The notes: a model not told the origin generated them from the letters alone. Shown: positions 11,733 to 24,345, counted from the first letter of the stretch. The stretch is DNA of 64,000 nt from Miscanthus floridulus (GCF_019320115.1 NC_089589.1:17423641-17487640), one strand, 5' to 3'. A program made the numbers and translations.

Positions 11733-13028
11733 CTAGATCTCAACAATGTCTGATACAGCAATGGTATTCAGTTGGAAGCTCTTCATCCATTTCATGATAG
11801 CATCTTTGGCCTGATCAAAGGTCTCCTTGGCTTCCTCCTTGAGCAACAGACTCCACTTCTGCATCAAGGATATAGCACAATAGATGACATCAGAAGGAGC
11901 TTTAGGAATTTTTTTCTCAATCGCCATCTTGTTCCTAGTCGTCCATATAGCCCAAGAAAACCCTGCAAACATGAACATGATTATTCTTCTGGGAAAGGGC
12001 CCTTTGCCCTGAATCCAGAAGCTAAACTCCTCCAAAGAATTAGAAGCATGCAAGTTGAAAACTTCCTCAATCACCCTCCAAACAAACTTAGCAATGTGGC
12101 ATTTAAAAAAAAGGTGATCCACAGATTCAGACTTCCCACAGATGCAGCAACCCTTACTGCCTTTCCACCCCCTCTTGATAAGACTTTGCGCAACCTGCAA
12201 CTTGTTAAAAATCTGTTAAAAATCTGCCACAAAAAGAATTTGATTTTCAAAGGCAATTTGGCTTTCCAAATATATCTAGCCATCCTACTAGCCACCCCAC
12301 AATCTTTCAAGAACCTATATAGGGATTTAGTTGTGAACTTTTAATGCTTTCAAGAGCCCAAACGACAGAATCATGATTAAAGTTGAGGCTTACAGCCTGA
12401 AGATCTTCTAGCAGACCCAACCATCTATTATATTCATCCACAGAGAGAGTTCTCCTAAACTCTATTACCCATTGATCCTCATCAAGGCAATCTGCAACTG
12501 AGATGTTAGGTTCTCTAACCATTTTAAACATATCTTCATACAGGATACAGAGAGGAACATCATGTAGCCAACAATCAGTCCAGAACTTGCAGTTATTCCC
12601 ATTTCCAATTCTAAAAATCGCCTCCCATTTAAACATATGTTTGATCTTATGGAGACCCTGCCAGAACTGGGAACTCCCTTTTATATTTGAGTCAAAGAAG
12701 CTTCCCTCAGACATATACTTAGCCTTGACCAGCTTAAACCATAGCTCATCTGGTTCCTGAAACATTTTCCATATCCATTTGACTAGCAAACAATCATTCA
12801 TAATTCTAGTGTTTATAATCCCCAAGCCCCCTTGGTCTTTTGGTCTAGAGACCATTTCCCATTTAGCCATATGGTATTTAAAATTGCCATCAGCTCCTTG
12901 CCAAAGGAATTTAGCTCTAATACTATCCATTTGTTTATGCACCCCATCTGAAGATAATAGAAGCCCATGCAATAGATAGGGATACTGCTCAAGCAAGAGT
13001 TGGTAAGAATATGTTTGCCCCCAGATGT
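11733..13028 (-). pseudogene. LINE ORF2, C-terminal part with zinc-binding RT-associated domain
   Basis: The ORF2 frame resumes left of the solo LTR with TYSYQLLLEQYPYLLHGLLL and continues through DSIRAKFLWQGADGNFKYHM and the conserved GGLGIINTRIMN block of plant LINEs (13028-12307). It then passes through a frame change into 12310-12071 and 12200-11733. The last part holds the zf-RVT signature, CCICGKSESVDHLFFKC, followed by FVWRVIEEVF. The C-terminal Cys-rich module is standard for plant L1 ORF2 and probably binds RNA. The stop at about 11733 is followed by a roughly 110-bp 3' UTR ending at the TSD. Confidence 0.85.
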
Positions 13029-13033
13029 TAAAT

Positions 13034-15878
13034 TGTAACACCCTAAAAATTGCTCCTTTTGAAATAGAGAGAAATTGAATTAATTTTGAATTTGTGTGCT
13101 CATAAAAACATAGGAAAAATAATAATTTTCATTAAATTAAAATTTATCATAAGGCTTAGCAATATTTTTGTGCATTCATGCTGACACATATGTTTTATTG
13201 TACTGTGTGGATTTGACCAAAATTCAAATTATTTCAAACTAAGTTTGAAAATGGATTTGAAAATAGAATTCAGAAAAAAAAAGAAATAAAAAGGAAAAAA
13301 ATTCTCCCTCTCATTGGCCCAGCTCGGCTTTCTCTAGCTCCGTGGCCCAACGCACCGCTGCGGCCTGGCCTTCTCCGCTACCTCCTCACTCCTTTCCGGC
13401 TTGGGCTAGAGGGCCGCAGGCCCAGCTCTTTCTCCGGTCCGAAGCCTAGCAGCGTGACGCTCGCGTCCTTTCTCCTCGCTCCCTCGCTGACGAGCCGGCC
13501 TCGCTTGGCAGCCGCATCGCCTTCTTCCTCCCCGAGCCATCACCGACCCGGACTCCCCGCCATGCCGAGAGCCTGACGCCGCCACGACTCCACCGTTTGC
13601 CATGCGCCCCACATCTCCCTGGCCTTAAATACCTAGCCTGCATTGTGCCGCCTCCATCCTGAGCCTCGGAGCAAGCTCCTATCTCGCCGAGTCGCCGCGT
13701 CAAGCTCGAAACCCTAGACGTCGTGCTCGTCGTCCGCCCCACCAAGCCGCGCGTCGCCTCCGTGCCGTCTCCAACCGCGAAAAGCATCGTGGTGAGTTCA
13801 CCATCTTCTCCTCTTGTTCCCTGTACTCTCGGCTCGTCAAACTGTGGCCTCTAGGGCCCAAACCGAGCACTCCGGCAAGCTTCTTGCCGTCGGTAATGGA
13901 GCTCCGCCGCGCCGGCTTTCTTCTTCGGCCGGTGACTCTTTCTCCCTCCCTGATTCTAATCTGAGCCATCCATCTTAGATCTAACGGCCGTGATCGCACC
14001 GTACCGGTTCGGCCGACAGTTTTTCAAAAGAGCCCTCGCATTTTTGTAGATTAGAACCCGCCGTCCCTGTACTTTTGCTAAAGAGACCCTCAGCTTTTGA
14101 ATAATCTAACCCGTAGTCCAAGGCGCACTTCTAGAATACGTTTTCCTATCCTAAAAGCGTAGTTTCTTTCTAGTAGATTCAAAATACGTTTTCATCTATT
14201 TACAGTTTTGCTACTATTTTCTCTAGGTCATAACTTCTCCGTTTTAACTCCAATTTGATCCATTCAAGTTGCGTTAGATTTGTAATTGAGTAATCTACAT
14301 ATTTATACTACTGTTAAATATGTTTTCAACTTTTGAATTTTGAGGTTAGATTTAATCTATTATTTTATTAAAGGAAATCTTGTTTAACTCATAACTTCTT
14401 CGTTATAGCTCTGATTAGATTGCTTTTCGCGTCTGTGTGTTCATAGCGAGACGTAGATTCATTTTACAAACTTTTTATCTTGATTTTATGTTTGATGTAC
14501 TATTCTAATTTAGTTTTATTGTTTGCTTCATGTATGATTGCATGGATGTTTGTGTGGTGTTCTATAATCATGTTCAGTCGGTGAGCTATACGTGGTGAAT
14601 CCAGAAGCAATACATTGAAGGTTTAGACTAGAAGAAGAATCTAAGTTTAAGGCAAGTATAGCATGGGACCTTCCTTGTTGTCCTATACACCTTTAATCAT
14701 TAATTCATGCTGCATGTGTCTATCTTGGCAACCGTAGTAATTTTTCTAGCTAATTGATATCCTGGATTCCTTAACACCTTTGGGTTATTGCATTGGGTAG
14801 TATGATGCTAGTGCTCAACTAAAGCCATGATCTTGTAACTTGACTAACGGAGTATACAATAAACACTAAAAGATGCTTTTTAGCAACATGAAATTAGGGG
14901 GCTAGAGCATTGGGCAATTATTATGGTGCTCTAGATTTCTCTCCCTAAGGACTTTTTTGTAAGCGAAAATCTGGGACTTACAGTACAGCCGTAAGGGCTA
15001 CATAGCTCTGGCTTTAGCTCAATATGAGGACCCTTTTTAGCTTGTCAGTGGTTACTTTTATTGGCATAAGAATGGCTTGATGAATCAGGTATAGTGTGGC
15101 CTCTATCCCCTTGTGTATAGGTTGCGCGTTATTATGCCATCGAGAAGGAGAACTTGTTTGACGAACCTTTGAAATGCTTCATAGTGAACCATATCGACCT
15201 TCTTTAGAAGTGGGTCAAGAGATTAGCTACCTCGGGTGAAAGGGTAAATCACGACTCACACTGAAAGTGTACAACTTCTACAGAGTGTAAAACTGTTATA
15301 ACAGCCATGCTCATGGTCATGAGTAGCCTTGGACTCTTATAAAATAGATGATGAACACTGATGATACTGATGGTAAAGATGCTCACTAATGATTATTGTT
15401 TATGCTATTCATTATTCATGTTTACCTGCATGTGTTTATATGGGCTTGTGATAAATTTGTTGCTACTCAATTGCTAAAATTATGACTCATTAAAAGCTAA
15501 TTGCAGTTAAACCAGTGTTAGCCTTTTGAGCCTCATGAACCTCATGTTATATTTGTTGAGTACGACATGTACTTACGCTTGCTTTATTTTTCAAATATTT
15601 GGATAAAAATCCCGGATGGGTACCAGATTGCTAGAGTTTGGAGGAAATAGGCTTGTGATCAACCAGTCAGTTGTCCCTATGGAATTGAAGTCTTCACCCA
15701 AAGATCAAAGTTGTCTTTCCATTGTTTGCTATCTAATGTTATGTCCTTTATACTAAGTATGTTATATATTAAGCATTGTCTATTGATATTACCTTTATTT
15801 GTACCTATATGTGAGATTTGACTTACTAGACTCACATATGGTGTGTATCTGGCTTTGTTCTTAAAACCGGGTGCTACA
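13034..15878 (+). mobile_element. Solo LTR, 2845 bp, inserted in the LINE
   Basis: The ends are TGTAACACCCTA and GGGTGCTACA, and the 5-bp TSD TAAAT lies exactly at 13029-13033 and 15879-15883. LINE RT coding sequence resumes on each side. There is no internal domain, PBS, polypurine tract or protein. A GC-rich block (13310-13790) leads into TTAAATA, and long AT-rich sequence follows, the layout of a chromovirus (Tekay/Del-like) LTR. A solo LTR arises when the two LTRs of a complete element recombine and lose the interior. The minus frames at 13406-13999 lie in the GC-rich U3 and are not genes. Confidence 0.9.
13625..13631 (+). promoter_or_regulatory. TATA-like box of the solo LTR
   Basis: TTAAATA in gccttaaatacctagcctgc follows the GC-rich block at the position where the TATA box sits in the LTR at 1969-7485 (3565). 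Confidence 0.5.
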
Positions 15879-15883
15879 TAAAT

Positions 15884-17444
15884 GTTTACCTTTCCAAGGG
15901 TCCAATCTCTTATAGATTTTCTGGACAATATGACTAAAACCAGCAATAGTAATTTGAGAATCACTAATAGGTATCCCCAAATACTTAATAGGTAATTCTC
16001 CTGGAGCATAATTTAACATATTAGCCATATGTTCTTTCTCCCCTTGAGAAGCCCCAAACACATATACCTCACTCTTGTGCAAATTAATCTTCAAACCAGA
16101 TAACCATTCAAAACAGTATAAAACCAGTTTTAGATTAGTGATTGAATGGTCAGACTCATCTATCATCAGAACAGTATCATCCGCATATTGGATGTGTGAA
16201 ATTCCCCCAGGAATGAGATCATCTAAAACCCCTTTAATATGATTTTTATGAACAGCTTTGTCTAACATAACCCCTAAAGCATCAGCTACTAAATTAAAAA
16301 GAAGTGGGGAGGGAGGGTCACCTTGTCTAAGCCCCCTATATGTTCTAAAATATGAGCTTCTTTCTCCATTAACGTTCACACAAACTCTACCCCTTTAACA
16401 GTATCCATCACCCATTTGATCCATAAAGGAGGGAACCCTCCCTACTAAGATTTCTTCCAAAAAGTCCCATCTTACCCTGTCGTATGCTTTCTCGAAGTCA
16501 ATTTTTAGAATCAAACCCCTTCTTTTAGATCTCTTCAACTCATGTAGGACTTCATGAAGCACCACTACCCCTTCTAAAATGTTTCTCCCTTTCACAAATC
16601 TGGTTTGATTCTTCCCAATGTATTTTTGAGCAATAGGCACCAACCTGTTTGTGAGAACCTTGGTGAACCATTTATAACCCACATTAAGGAGACATATAGG
16701 TCTAAACTGTTTAATTGTATTAGCCTCCTTGAGTTTGGGAACCAATGTGATAACCCCATAATTAAGTCTTTTGATGTCCAACAAACATGCCCAAAAGTCT
16801 TTGAACATAACAAGAATGTCCTCCTTGATTGATTTCTAGAAATGTTTATAAAAGGAAACTCCAAACCCATCAGTCTAGGTGCAGAAGATTCTTTCATCTC
16901 CATCATTACAGATTAACCCCCCCCCCCCCCCCCCCCCCCCAGATCAAAGGTTTTAATCAAAGTAGCTTTATCTTCCTCTTTTAGGGAAAAGTTAACAAGC
17001 CAGAAATTACTCCCGAACTTTAAAGAGTAGGCATCACTATGACCAAACAACCTTTTGTGGTAGTCTATCACATGTGATCCCCTTTTGTCCTCTAACTTCA
17101 CCATTGTCAGATTCCATGTAAGCAATATTATTCTTTCTCCTTCTTCCATTAGCAAATTGATGAAAGAATTTAGTATTGGCATCCCCTTTCAAGATCCAAT
17201 TATCACCAGCCCTCTATTTCCAATAAATTTCCTCTAAGTTATTTAGCTCCTCAAGTTGTTTCTCCAAATCAATTCTCTCCTCCCACTCCATCATATCAAG
17301 CAGTCTACTTTCATGCAACAGATCAATCTCCTGAATTCTTTTAATTATGCATAATTTGTTCTCCCTTTGAGTACAAATCAGATTCAAGTGCCAACCTCTC
17401 AAATACTTTCTAAGAGCTTGAAGGCATCCATTCCAAATGTCCAA
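15884..17444 (-). pseudogene. LINE ORF2, reverse transcriptase domain
   Basis: RT motifs appear in order on the minus strand: FRPICLLNVGYKWFTKVLTN, then LILKIDFEKAYDRVRWDFLE (first catalytic Asp), then YRGLRQGDPPSPLLFNL, then HIQYADDTVLM with the YADD active-site box near 16180. The sequence runs on through LPIKYLGIPI to KRLDPWKGK, where the solo LTR (15878) cuts in. Frame breaks lie near 16395 and 16808. A run of 24 C at 16917-16940 (poly-Gly on the coding strand) sits between the endonuclease-RT linker and the RT. RT copies LINE RNA at the nicked target. The domain is complete in motifs but not translatable. Confidence 0.9.
16917..16940. repeat. 24-base poly-C tract inside LINE ORF2
   Basis: An uninterrupted run of 24 C on the plus strand (G on the coding strand) breaks otherwise protein-like ORF2 sequence. 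It may be slippage expansion or a sequencing/assembly artefact. Confidence 0.95.
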
Positions 17445-17453
17445 AGAATATGT

Positions 17454-18272
17454 CTAATCTTTGAACTTAGCTCTGAAATCCTTCCATTTATCAGAAACCA
17501 TACCTTGGAACCCTTCCTTGTGGAGCCATTGTTCTTGGAAGAAGAAGTATTTTGGTCTAGGATTCCCCTGATCCCCAGAATCCAAAATCAGAGGGCAGTG
17601 GTCAGAGCCCACCCTGGCTTTTGACCATGCAGAGCACTTAGGGAATCTGTCCTCCCAATCATCTGTTGCTAAAATTCTGTCTAGTTTCACTAGGATAGGT
17701 TGTTTTTGTTTATTAGACCATGTGAATTTAACACTGGAAACAAAGATCTCCCTGAGTTGAAATCTCCCAATGAAGTCATTGAATAGAGCCATCAATCTCT
17801 GGTCCCCTTGACCAACATTTCTCTCTTTATCATTCCTAATTAGATTGAAGTCAGAACCCAATAAGATGGGTAAAGACTCCTTATCGCAGAAATCAGCCAG
17901 CTCCTACAAAAAATCTCTAGAATTCTCTTGTTGAGCAGGCCCATAGACATTGATGACCCAAAACCTGAAGTTTGATGATCTAATTCTAATCTGAGCAGCC
18001 ATAAAGTAGCTAGTCATCTCAACAAGTTCGATTTCAAGATCATCATTATGAATGCCCAAAATCATACCCCTTGAGTGACCCCTAGCAGGAGTCCAATGCC
18101 AGCTGAAATCCTTGTTACCAGCCATCTCTCTCAGCTCCCAATCTTCGAAGCCCCGCTTGATGGTTTCCTGCAGAGCAACAATATCCAACTCCTCTTGTAG
18201 AATATGTTCTTTGACTAGATTCCTTTTGTAAGATTTCCCCAAACCTCTAACATTCCAAAAAAGAATCCTCAT
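17454..18272 (-). pseudogene. LINE ORF2, endonuclease domain
   Basis: The frame starts MRILFWNVRGLGKSYKRNLV (18272), the N-terminal strand of an exonuclease/endonuclease/phosphatase (APE-like) fold. The expected landmarks follow in order: the LQET glutamate block, the NVYGP block, GSDFNLI (usually GDFN), and the C-terminal SDHCPL histidine block near 17600. The nuclease nicks target DNA at TTTT/AA sites to prime reverse transcription. A stop after SRDFL (about 17904) breaks the domain in two; the second half resumes at 17861. The final His/Asp residues look intact, so the loss of function comes from the stop and not from motif decay. Confidence 0.88.
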
Positions 18273-20447
18273 TAGGAAATTTGAATAGCTGAGGTATCAT
18301 CTTTATCGCCCACATCTCTGTCACTACTCTCACTCCTGAGAGAGGACTGAGAATGATTCCTTTGAATATTGGAAATGACCTCCATGGTCAAATCAGCTAA
18401 CTGTTCATCATTTTGTGGGGCATCCCTAAATTTTTGTTTCTCAAGAAAAACTTTTGTAATTAGCTTCAGCAATAGCTGCCCTAGCATTCTCCTCAACCCT
18501 GAAAACATCTAATTGTTCCTCTAGATCCTCTACTTCTATGTCTAAATCAATAATGACTTTTCCCATAGCATCAATAGAGGTATTATTTAAAATCGTAAAA
18601 GGGTTCTGAGAAGAAGTACCTGCGTTGTCGTTCAAGGCTTTGATCCTGTTAGCAGCTTTGGTAGCAATCGGAATCCGGTCCCTAGGGACCCTACTGCTAG
18701 TTCTTGTAGCCACCATAACTTGCTTCCTGGTACCCTTCCTCTTCTTCTTAGACTTAGACAATTGCCACCTAGCAGTTTCCTTTTCTAGATCCGAGTCCTT
18801 ACTGAGCACTAACTAGGAGTCCATCATATCTTCGGCTTAAAAACATCAGAATGATGTGAAACCCCTTTACTGATGTCAGAACTGTCTAGACCCCCACCTT
18901 TGTTGGCCCCCAAAATCAGTGACTCTTCTTGGGTTAAAGCCTCAGTTGGATCAGTCTCTATTGCCTCCGAAGGAAGGGTCAATTTTGGCCATTTGTTCTT
19001 GTCCATAAGGTAGCTCCCATCCAGACCATGCACAATGATTTTTTGCTCGTTATCAGACCTCAAGGTATTATCCCCATCAGCAACATTAACAGGCATTTCC
19101 ACAGAACCCTCATGTCCCCCTACTTTTAATTGCTGATTAGCCATCAGTCGGTCCTTAGAAAGATCTAGAAATTCTGCAATGTTCCCCCTCTGCACCAGAC
19201 CAATTTCTGGATGAAAAGCCGCAATAGGCATGACTAGAGTTCCCATGTTTCTCATGTTAATGAACTCACTATTTTCATTGCCCCCAACTGTTCCTCCATA
19301 GAACCATCCCTGCTGGAATCCATTTCTTTATCTATTTTGCCAAACCTATCAAACTTGGATGAGGATTTCTTAGAGTTATCTCCTCTGAAGGGTCTATCCT
19401 TATCCTTATCAAATGAACCATCTGGTTTTCCTAGTCCAAGAGGGCATACTTTCCCTCCCTTAGTCCCACCTTACTTACCCTCAACCTCAAAACCCAGTAA
19501 CACACCAGTGCCATTAAAGAAAAATTCCAGATCCCCTTTAATAGCTGCCGGGTTTCTACATCTCCCCTAAAATCTAACCGGACCAGCTCTGATCAGACTA
19601 ACCTCATCCACCACCAAAGGCTCGACAACCAAGGCTGCTATCTCCTTCACAATATCAACCTCTCGAGTTGGGCCTGGCACATTAGAGATCCTAATCCACA
19701 CAGTTTGCAGAACCGAAGACGCTTCAGGATCAGCATTGGAGCATTCCAGAGTACCCTTCAACCCAAAAAGAGGCATTTCAAAGCACTTAAGCTTGGCAAA
19801 AGTTTCCAAAGAGTTCTTATTAGGGAAAACCACCAGATATTCTTGTAGGTCCATTTTCTTCACTCGGAAATCCCATTTTTTCTGAACCAAATTCTTTAGT
19901 TCTTGATCAAGCTTCTCCTCCGTCGCTTCACCCTCCGGAATGGTAAGCAAGCCTGTAGCCAGATAAGTTTTGACCTCCACTTCTGGTATGTCAATCGAAT
20001 AAAAGCCCTGGCCAGGTATGCCGAAACCATACATCTTCAATCTTTTGTTGCTCACATTCTTACAGTCTACCGCCATATGCCCAGACTGTTTGCACTTGTA
20101 ACAAACAGGTTCATTTTCACAATCAATTTGTTGATGACCCAACTGAAGACAGCGATAGCACTTGATATCAGAAGGGACCTTGGGGCACATACCTTCCTTT
20201 TGTAGACCCCTTTGTGATCATCCTTCTGCTGTTCCTGGCCCTACTGCCTTCCTTAATGACTTGGTCCACTCTGCTGACCCGGCTACCAGCTCCCCTACTG
20301 TCCCTGTGGTTGAGAGTACTCCGGCCTCCCTTGGTTGAATCCCTTTCAACCGAATCAACTCTGCTCGCGGTCACTTTGATTGGGGCCTCTACCACCAAAT
20401 CGGTCCTAATCCTGCTCACCCTGATCTCCACGAGCACTAGAGCCTTC
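18272..20447 (-). pseudogene. LINE ORF1, 3' part with two CCHC zinc knuckles
   Basis: The frame at 20190-19567 (208 codons) begins MCPKVPSDIKCYRCLQLGHQ and carries two CCHC knuckles, CYRCLQLGHQQIDC and CYKCKQSGHMAVDC. A DUF4283-like/RRM-like region follows (KKWDFRVKKMDLQEYLVVFP). This order is typical of plant L1 ORF1, which binds LINE RNA. After a stop at 19567 come two more decayed minus-strand frames (19255-18824 and 18809-18441) that look like the acidic, Ser/Thr-rich C-terminus. The sequence 20447-20190 (Arg/Ser-rich) is in another frame and joins the 5' part across the Copia insertion. Confidence 0.75.
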
Positions 20448-20926
20448 TGTTGGCCCACAGGATCACCGGCTCAGGTGAGTGAACCACTCACCAGTCTTGC
20501 CGAGCACCCGTTAGTGTTGCCGAGCACCCACTAGCCGTGCCGACCATGAACCAGCATTGTCCGTCCCACACACTATGGCTAGAGGTAGAAGAAGAAGGAA
20601 GAACAGAGCATGCATGCACAATACAAGACACCAGCGTTGGCTGAAGCTCTGTCTGTGAGATGGCAAATCTGAACTCTCCTTATTGAGTTGCCGTAGTAGT
20701 CTATTTATACAACTCTATCTATCTAGTCCTAATACAACCCACATGCTGTAACAGTAACTAGATAACATATAGGGCTGACTCTACGCCGACCACTGCATGC
20801 TACAGTGCTGTAGGTGAGCCGTGCGGCACCTGCACCTATAGCGGCTACACTATCACAACAGGGGGTCTTTCAGCGCCGCCATCCCTTGTTGTGTTCACAC
20901 AAGGAAAACAGTAGTTTATTCTAACA

Positions 20927-23219
20927 ATCTTCCTCTAAACCTACTGCTATCCCTTGTACCCCCTCCATGTCGATCATCTCCTTCAGCTCCGTGAGTCGAA
21001 GACGTCCGAGCGGCTTGGTGAGGACGTCCATGAGTTGCCGACCAGTTTTGACGAACTCGATGACGATCTGCCCTCCATTGACACAGTCCCTGAGGAAGTG
21101 GAACTTCACGTCGATGTGTTTGCTCTGGTCGTACAGAACCAGATTCTTCGCGAGGGCGATGGCAGGCAAGTTTTCCACCATCAATGCTGGTGGGTAAGCT
21201 TCCACGCCGGTCAGCTCGCCCAGCAGCCGGCGTAGCCACACAACTTGGTACGCCGCTGTGGCCGCCGCTACGTACTCTGCCTCGCACATAGATAGCGCCA
21301 CCACCTTCTGTTTCAGCGACAGCCATGAAATTGAGGCCGACTCAAGGAAGACGAGCACGCCAGAGGTGCTCCGTCGTCCGTTGATGTCCCCCGCCATGTC
21401 TGCATCGCTGAACACAGTGAGCTGCAGCCTACTCTCGCCGGTCTTTGGGAAGATGATCCCATGATCCATCATCCCCTTGACGTAGCGCAGTAGCCGCTTC
21501 ACCGCAGCCTAGTGATCCTCTCTAGGATCCTCCATGAAGTGACTAACGTAGCCCACGGCGAACGTAATGTCCAGCCTCATGTGGACTAGGTAGCGTAGAC
21601 CATCGACGATGCTCCAGTAGAGTGTCGCATCCACCTTCGTTGCGGTGCTAGCCTTCATCAGCTTCAGCCGCTCCTCCATTAGAGTCACGCATGGCATGCA
21701 CTCAGCCATGCCGCTCCTCTCCAACAGCTTAGAGGCATACGCGCTCTGATCGAGCGTGAGTTCCTCCTTCCCCTGTCTCACCTCGATGCCGAGGTAGTAG
21801 GAGAGTGCGCTGAGATCACTCATTTGAAAATGAGCTGCCATCTCGTGCTTGAAGCTGTTGATATCCTTCGTGCATGCGTCGGTGATGATTAAGTCATCCA
21901 CATACACGTCGATGACGAGCTCCTCCTTCCTCCGTCGCCGAGTGTAGAGCGCATGCTCGGTTGCGCACCTTTGAAACCCAAGCTCGCCCAGCATGGTGTC
22001 AAGCTTGGCGTTCCATGCTCGGGGCCTGCCGTAGCCCATAGAGCGCCTTGCTCAGTCAGAGCACCCTGTGCTCCTCTCCCTTGATGGCGAAACCTGGGGA
22101 TTGCCTAACGAAGACCGTTTCCATCAGTTTGCCGTTGAGGAAGGCCGATTTAATGTCCAAGTGATGGACGCGCCAGTCCTTTGCTGCTGCCAAGGCTAGT
22201 AGCAAACGGATCGACTCTATGCGCGCTACTGGCGCAAAGACCTCCTTGAAGTCTATGCCCTCACGCTGAACAAAGCCTCGGGAGACGAGGCGCACTTTGT
22301 GCTTGACAATGGCGCCGAGCTTGTCCTGCTTGACCTTGTACACCCACTTTAGGCTGATCGGACGGCATCCTGGAGGTGGATTGACGAGCTGCCAAGTCTT
22401 GTTTTCCACGATCGCTTTCATCTCCTCCAGCATCGCCCATCGCCAGTTTCCATCATGCTTGGCTAGCGCGAACGTGGGTGGTTCCTCTGCACTGACGAGT
22501 AGTAGCTCTATGTCATTGAGCAGCCTGCTCGCCAGACCTAAGGGACCTGTGCCACCGATGATATTGTCTAGCCTATGGAACCGCACCTCCTCACCTTCGT
22601 GGAAAGCATCCACGAGCTCAGTGATATCACTTGGAGGTGAGGCGAACTCGATTGATGTCGATGGAGTTCCCTGTTCCGTCGGAGTGCTTGGCACAACACC
22701 TTGAGTGCTTGGCACTACTTCTAGACAGCTCATCATAACTCCTGCAGTGTTCGGCCACACTGTAGGAGTGTCTAGCCTCAGTCTTAGAGTGGTCGGCACT
22801 ACTGCAAGATGTCTTGGATCCACCACGGGAGTGCTCGGCACCCGTCCTAAAGTGGTCGCCACCACTGCAGAACCTCCCGGCACCACTCCTAGAGTGCTCG
22901 ACATCCCTCCAAGAGTGCTCGGCCCTCCTCCCGGAGTGTTCGGCATCCCTCCCGAAGTGCTCGACACTGCCCCAGGAGTGCTCGGCACTCCTCCTGGAGT
23001 GCTCGGCACCTCTTCCCCAGCGTCTCCACCATCGTGGATGACCAAGTGCTCGACGACGAAGGTGCTGGTGAAGCCACCAGCTTCCCCTGTGCTCGGACTG
23101 CTCCAGTCCGAAGCCGCCTCCTCGTCAAACACAACGTCGCGTGAGACAAGCACCTTGTCTCCGTGTGGGTCATAGAGCCGGTACGCCTTGGTACCCTCCG
23201 CGTAGCCCAGGAACACCAT
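20927..23219 (-). pseudogene. Copia reverse transcriptase and RNase H
   Basis: RT (RVT_2) begins near 22460 (WAMLEEMKAIVENKTWQLV), with ISLKWVYKVKQDKLGAIVKH, GIDFKEVFAPVARIESIRLL and VHHLDIKSAFLNGKLMETVF. After a stop at about 22056 it continues with GLRQAPRAWN-type sequence, ELVIDVYVDDLIIT (YVDD active site near 21920) and YYLGIEVRQGKEELTLDQSA. A second stop at 21509 precedes RNase H: LQLTVFSDADMAGDINGRRS, ALSMCEAEYVAAATAAYQVV and SKHIDVKFHFLRDCVNGGQI. The order and motifs are complete. At least two in-frame stops prevent a full-length product. Confidence 0.92.
22690..23040 (-). repeat. Degenerate 30-bp tandem array in the integrase-RT linker
   Basis: On the coding strand the protein reads repeated 10-residue units of the type PSTPGGV/PSTLGGM/PNTPGG, at least eight times. 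On the plus strand this is a recurrent gtgctcggcactcctccygga phrase. The linker between integrase and RT tolerates length change, so the array is probably neutral expansion. Confidence 0.8.
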
Positions 23220-24075
23220 GGGTGTGCTCCTGTCCTCCAGCTTGGTGAGGATTAGCTTCGTCTTCCTGACGTGGCCGATGCAGCCGAATGTCCAGAGGAT
23301 GGACACGCTCGGCTTGCGTCCATACCAAGCTTCAAACGGCATCTTGCCCATCAGGGCCTTGGTCAGAGCGCGGTTGAGGATGAACACCGCCGTGGTCACC
23401 ACCTCTCCCTAGAACCTTGGCGGCATGCCTTTGGCCTTCATCATGGATCGGGCCATGCCGACCACTGTCTGGTTCTGCCTCTCCACCACGCCATTCTGTT
23501 GTGGCGAGTATGGTGTGGTGTGGTGTTGCCCCACACCCTGATCCACGCAGTACGCAGCGAACTCTACCAAAGTGAATTCGCCACCGCGATCAGTCCTCAG
23601 CACGTGGAGCTTCTTGCCACTCTTGGCCTCTGCGTGCGTCTTGAACTTCTTGACCGTCGTCGCCACTTCGTCCTTACTCATCAGGAGTTGCAGCCACATG
23701 TAGTGACTGCAATCATCCACGAGCAGGAGGAAGTACCGCTGACCACCGTTTGTAGCAGGCATGATCGGCCCGCAGAGGTCTCTGTGAACGAGCTTGAGAG
23801 CATCCTTCGCGTGATACTTGGTCGCCTTTGGGAAAGGTAGCCTCCTCTACTTTTTGGCCAGGCAGCTGTCACATAGCTCACCTCCATGCTTGATGTGGGG
23901 GTAGCCCTCAAACCATCTTCTCCAGTCAACCAAGCGCGTCGAAGCTGAGATGTCTGAACCGGGTATGCCACATCCATGGTTCCTCGGAGTGCCTTGTTGC
24001 CAGTCACACCGGTTGCTCTACCTTCAGGTCGAGCAGGTACAATCGGTTTAGGGACCTCTTCACCTTGGCAAGAAG
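23220..24075 (-). pseudogene. Copia integrase
   Basis: The catalytic core is at 23762-23409. It starts GGQRYFLLLVDDCSHYMWLQ (first Asp in VDD), followed by HVLRTDRGGEFTLVEFAAYC (second Asp in TDRGGEF) and TPYSPQQNGVVERQNQTVVG (the Glu of NGVVER). All three acidic residues are present. The frames upstream (24079-23770) are the shifted N-terminal HHCC region. The frame break near 23409 is a TAG inside the GEVVTTAVFILNR continuation. Downstream the GKMPFEAWYGRKPSV and VFLGYAEGTKAYRLYDP blocks join it to the RT. Confidence 0.88.
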
Positions 24076-24345
24076 TCACTGCTCCCGGTCCCTGATCCTA
24101 AGGACTCCATCCTTGATCAATACCTCGCTACCGCGCTCATCCAGCTGACCAATGCTGATGATGCTGGAACATAGCTGCGGGATGTAGTATACATCCGTTA
24201 GCGCGCGGTGCTCCCTGTTCTGGCACCTGAAGATAATGGTGCCACGCCCTTGGATAGCCACCCTTGAGCCGTCACCAAACTTCACCGTACCGGTAACATC
24301 GTCGTCGAGCTCGGAGAAGGAAGCCTTGGAGCCCGTCATGTGGTT
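24070..24345 (-). pseudogene. Copia aspartic protease region
   Basis: The frame 24339-24076 reads MTGSKASFSELDDDVTGTVK, then VKFGDGSRVAIQGRGTIIF and VYYIPQLCSSIISIGQLDER. This is the copia protease core: the normal WxxDSGAxxHMTG active site lies just upstream across the frame break at about 24360, and the FGDGS flap and Y-P-x-L-xxNLISxGQL block are recognisable. The visible part starts after the catalytic Asp. The enzyme matures the Gag-Pol polyprotein. Confidence 0.75.

Noticed and set aside
11772..12344. Open plus frame of 190 codons
   Set aside because: Antisense to the LINE C-terminal zinc-binding region on the minus strand.
13406..13999. Arg/Gly-rich minus frames
   Set aside because: They lie in the GC-rich U3 block of the solo LTR; openness follows from GC content.
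22705..23175. Plus-strand repetitive frame (GVLGTPP repeats)
   Set aside because: Antisense of the degenerate decapeptide linker of copia pol.
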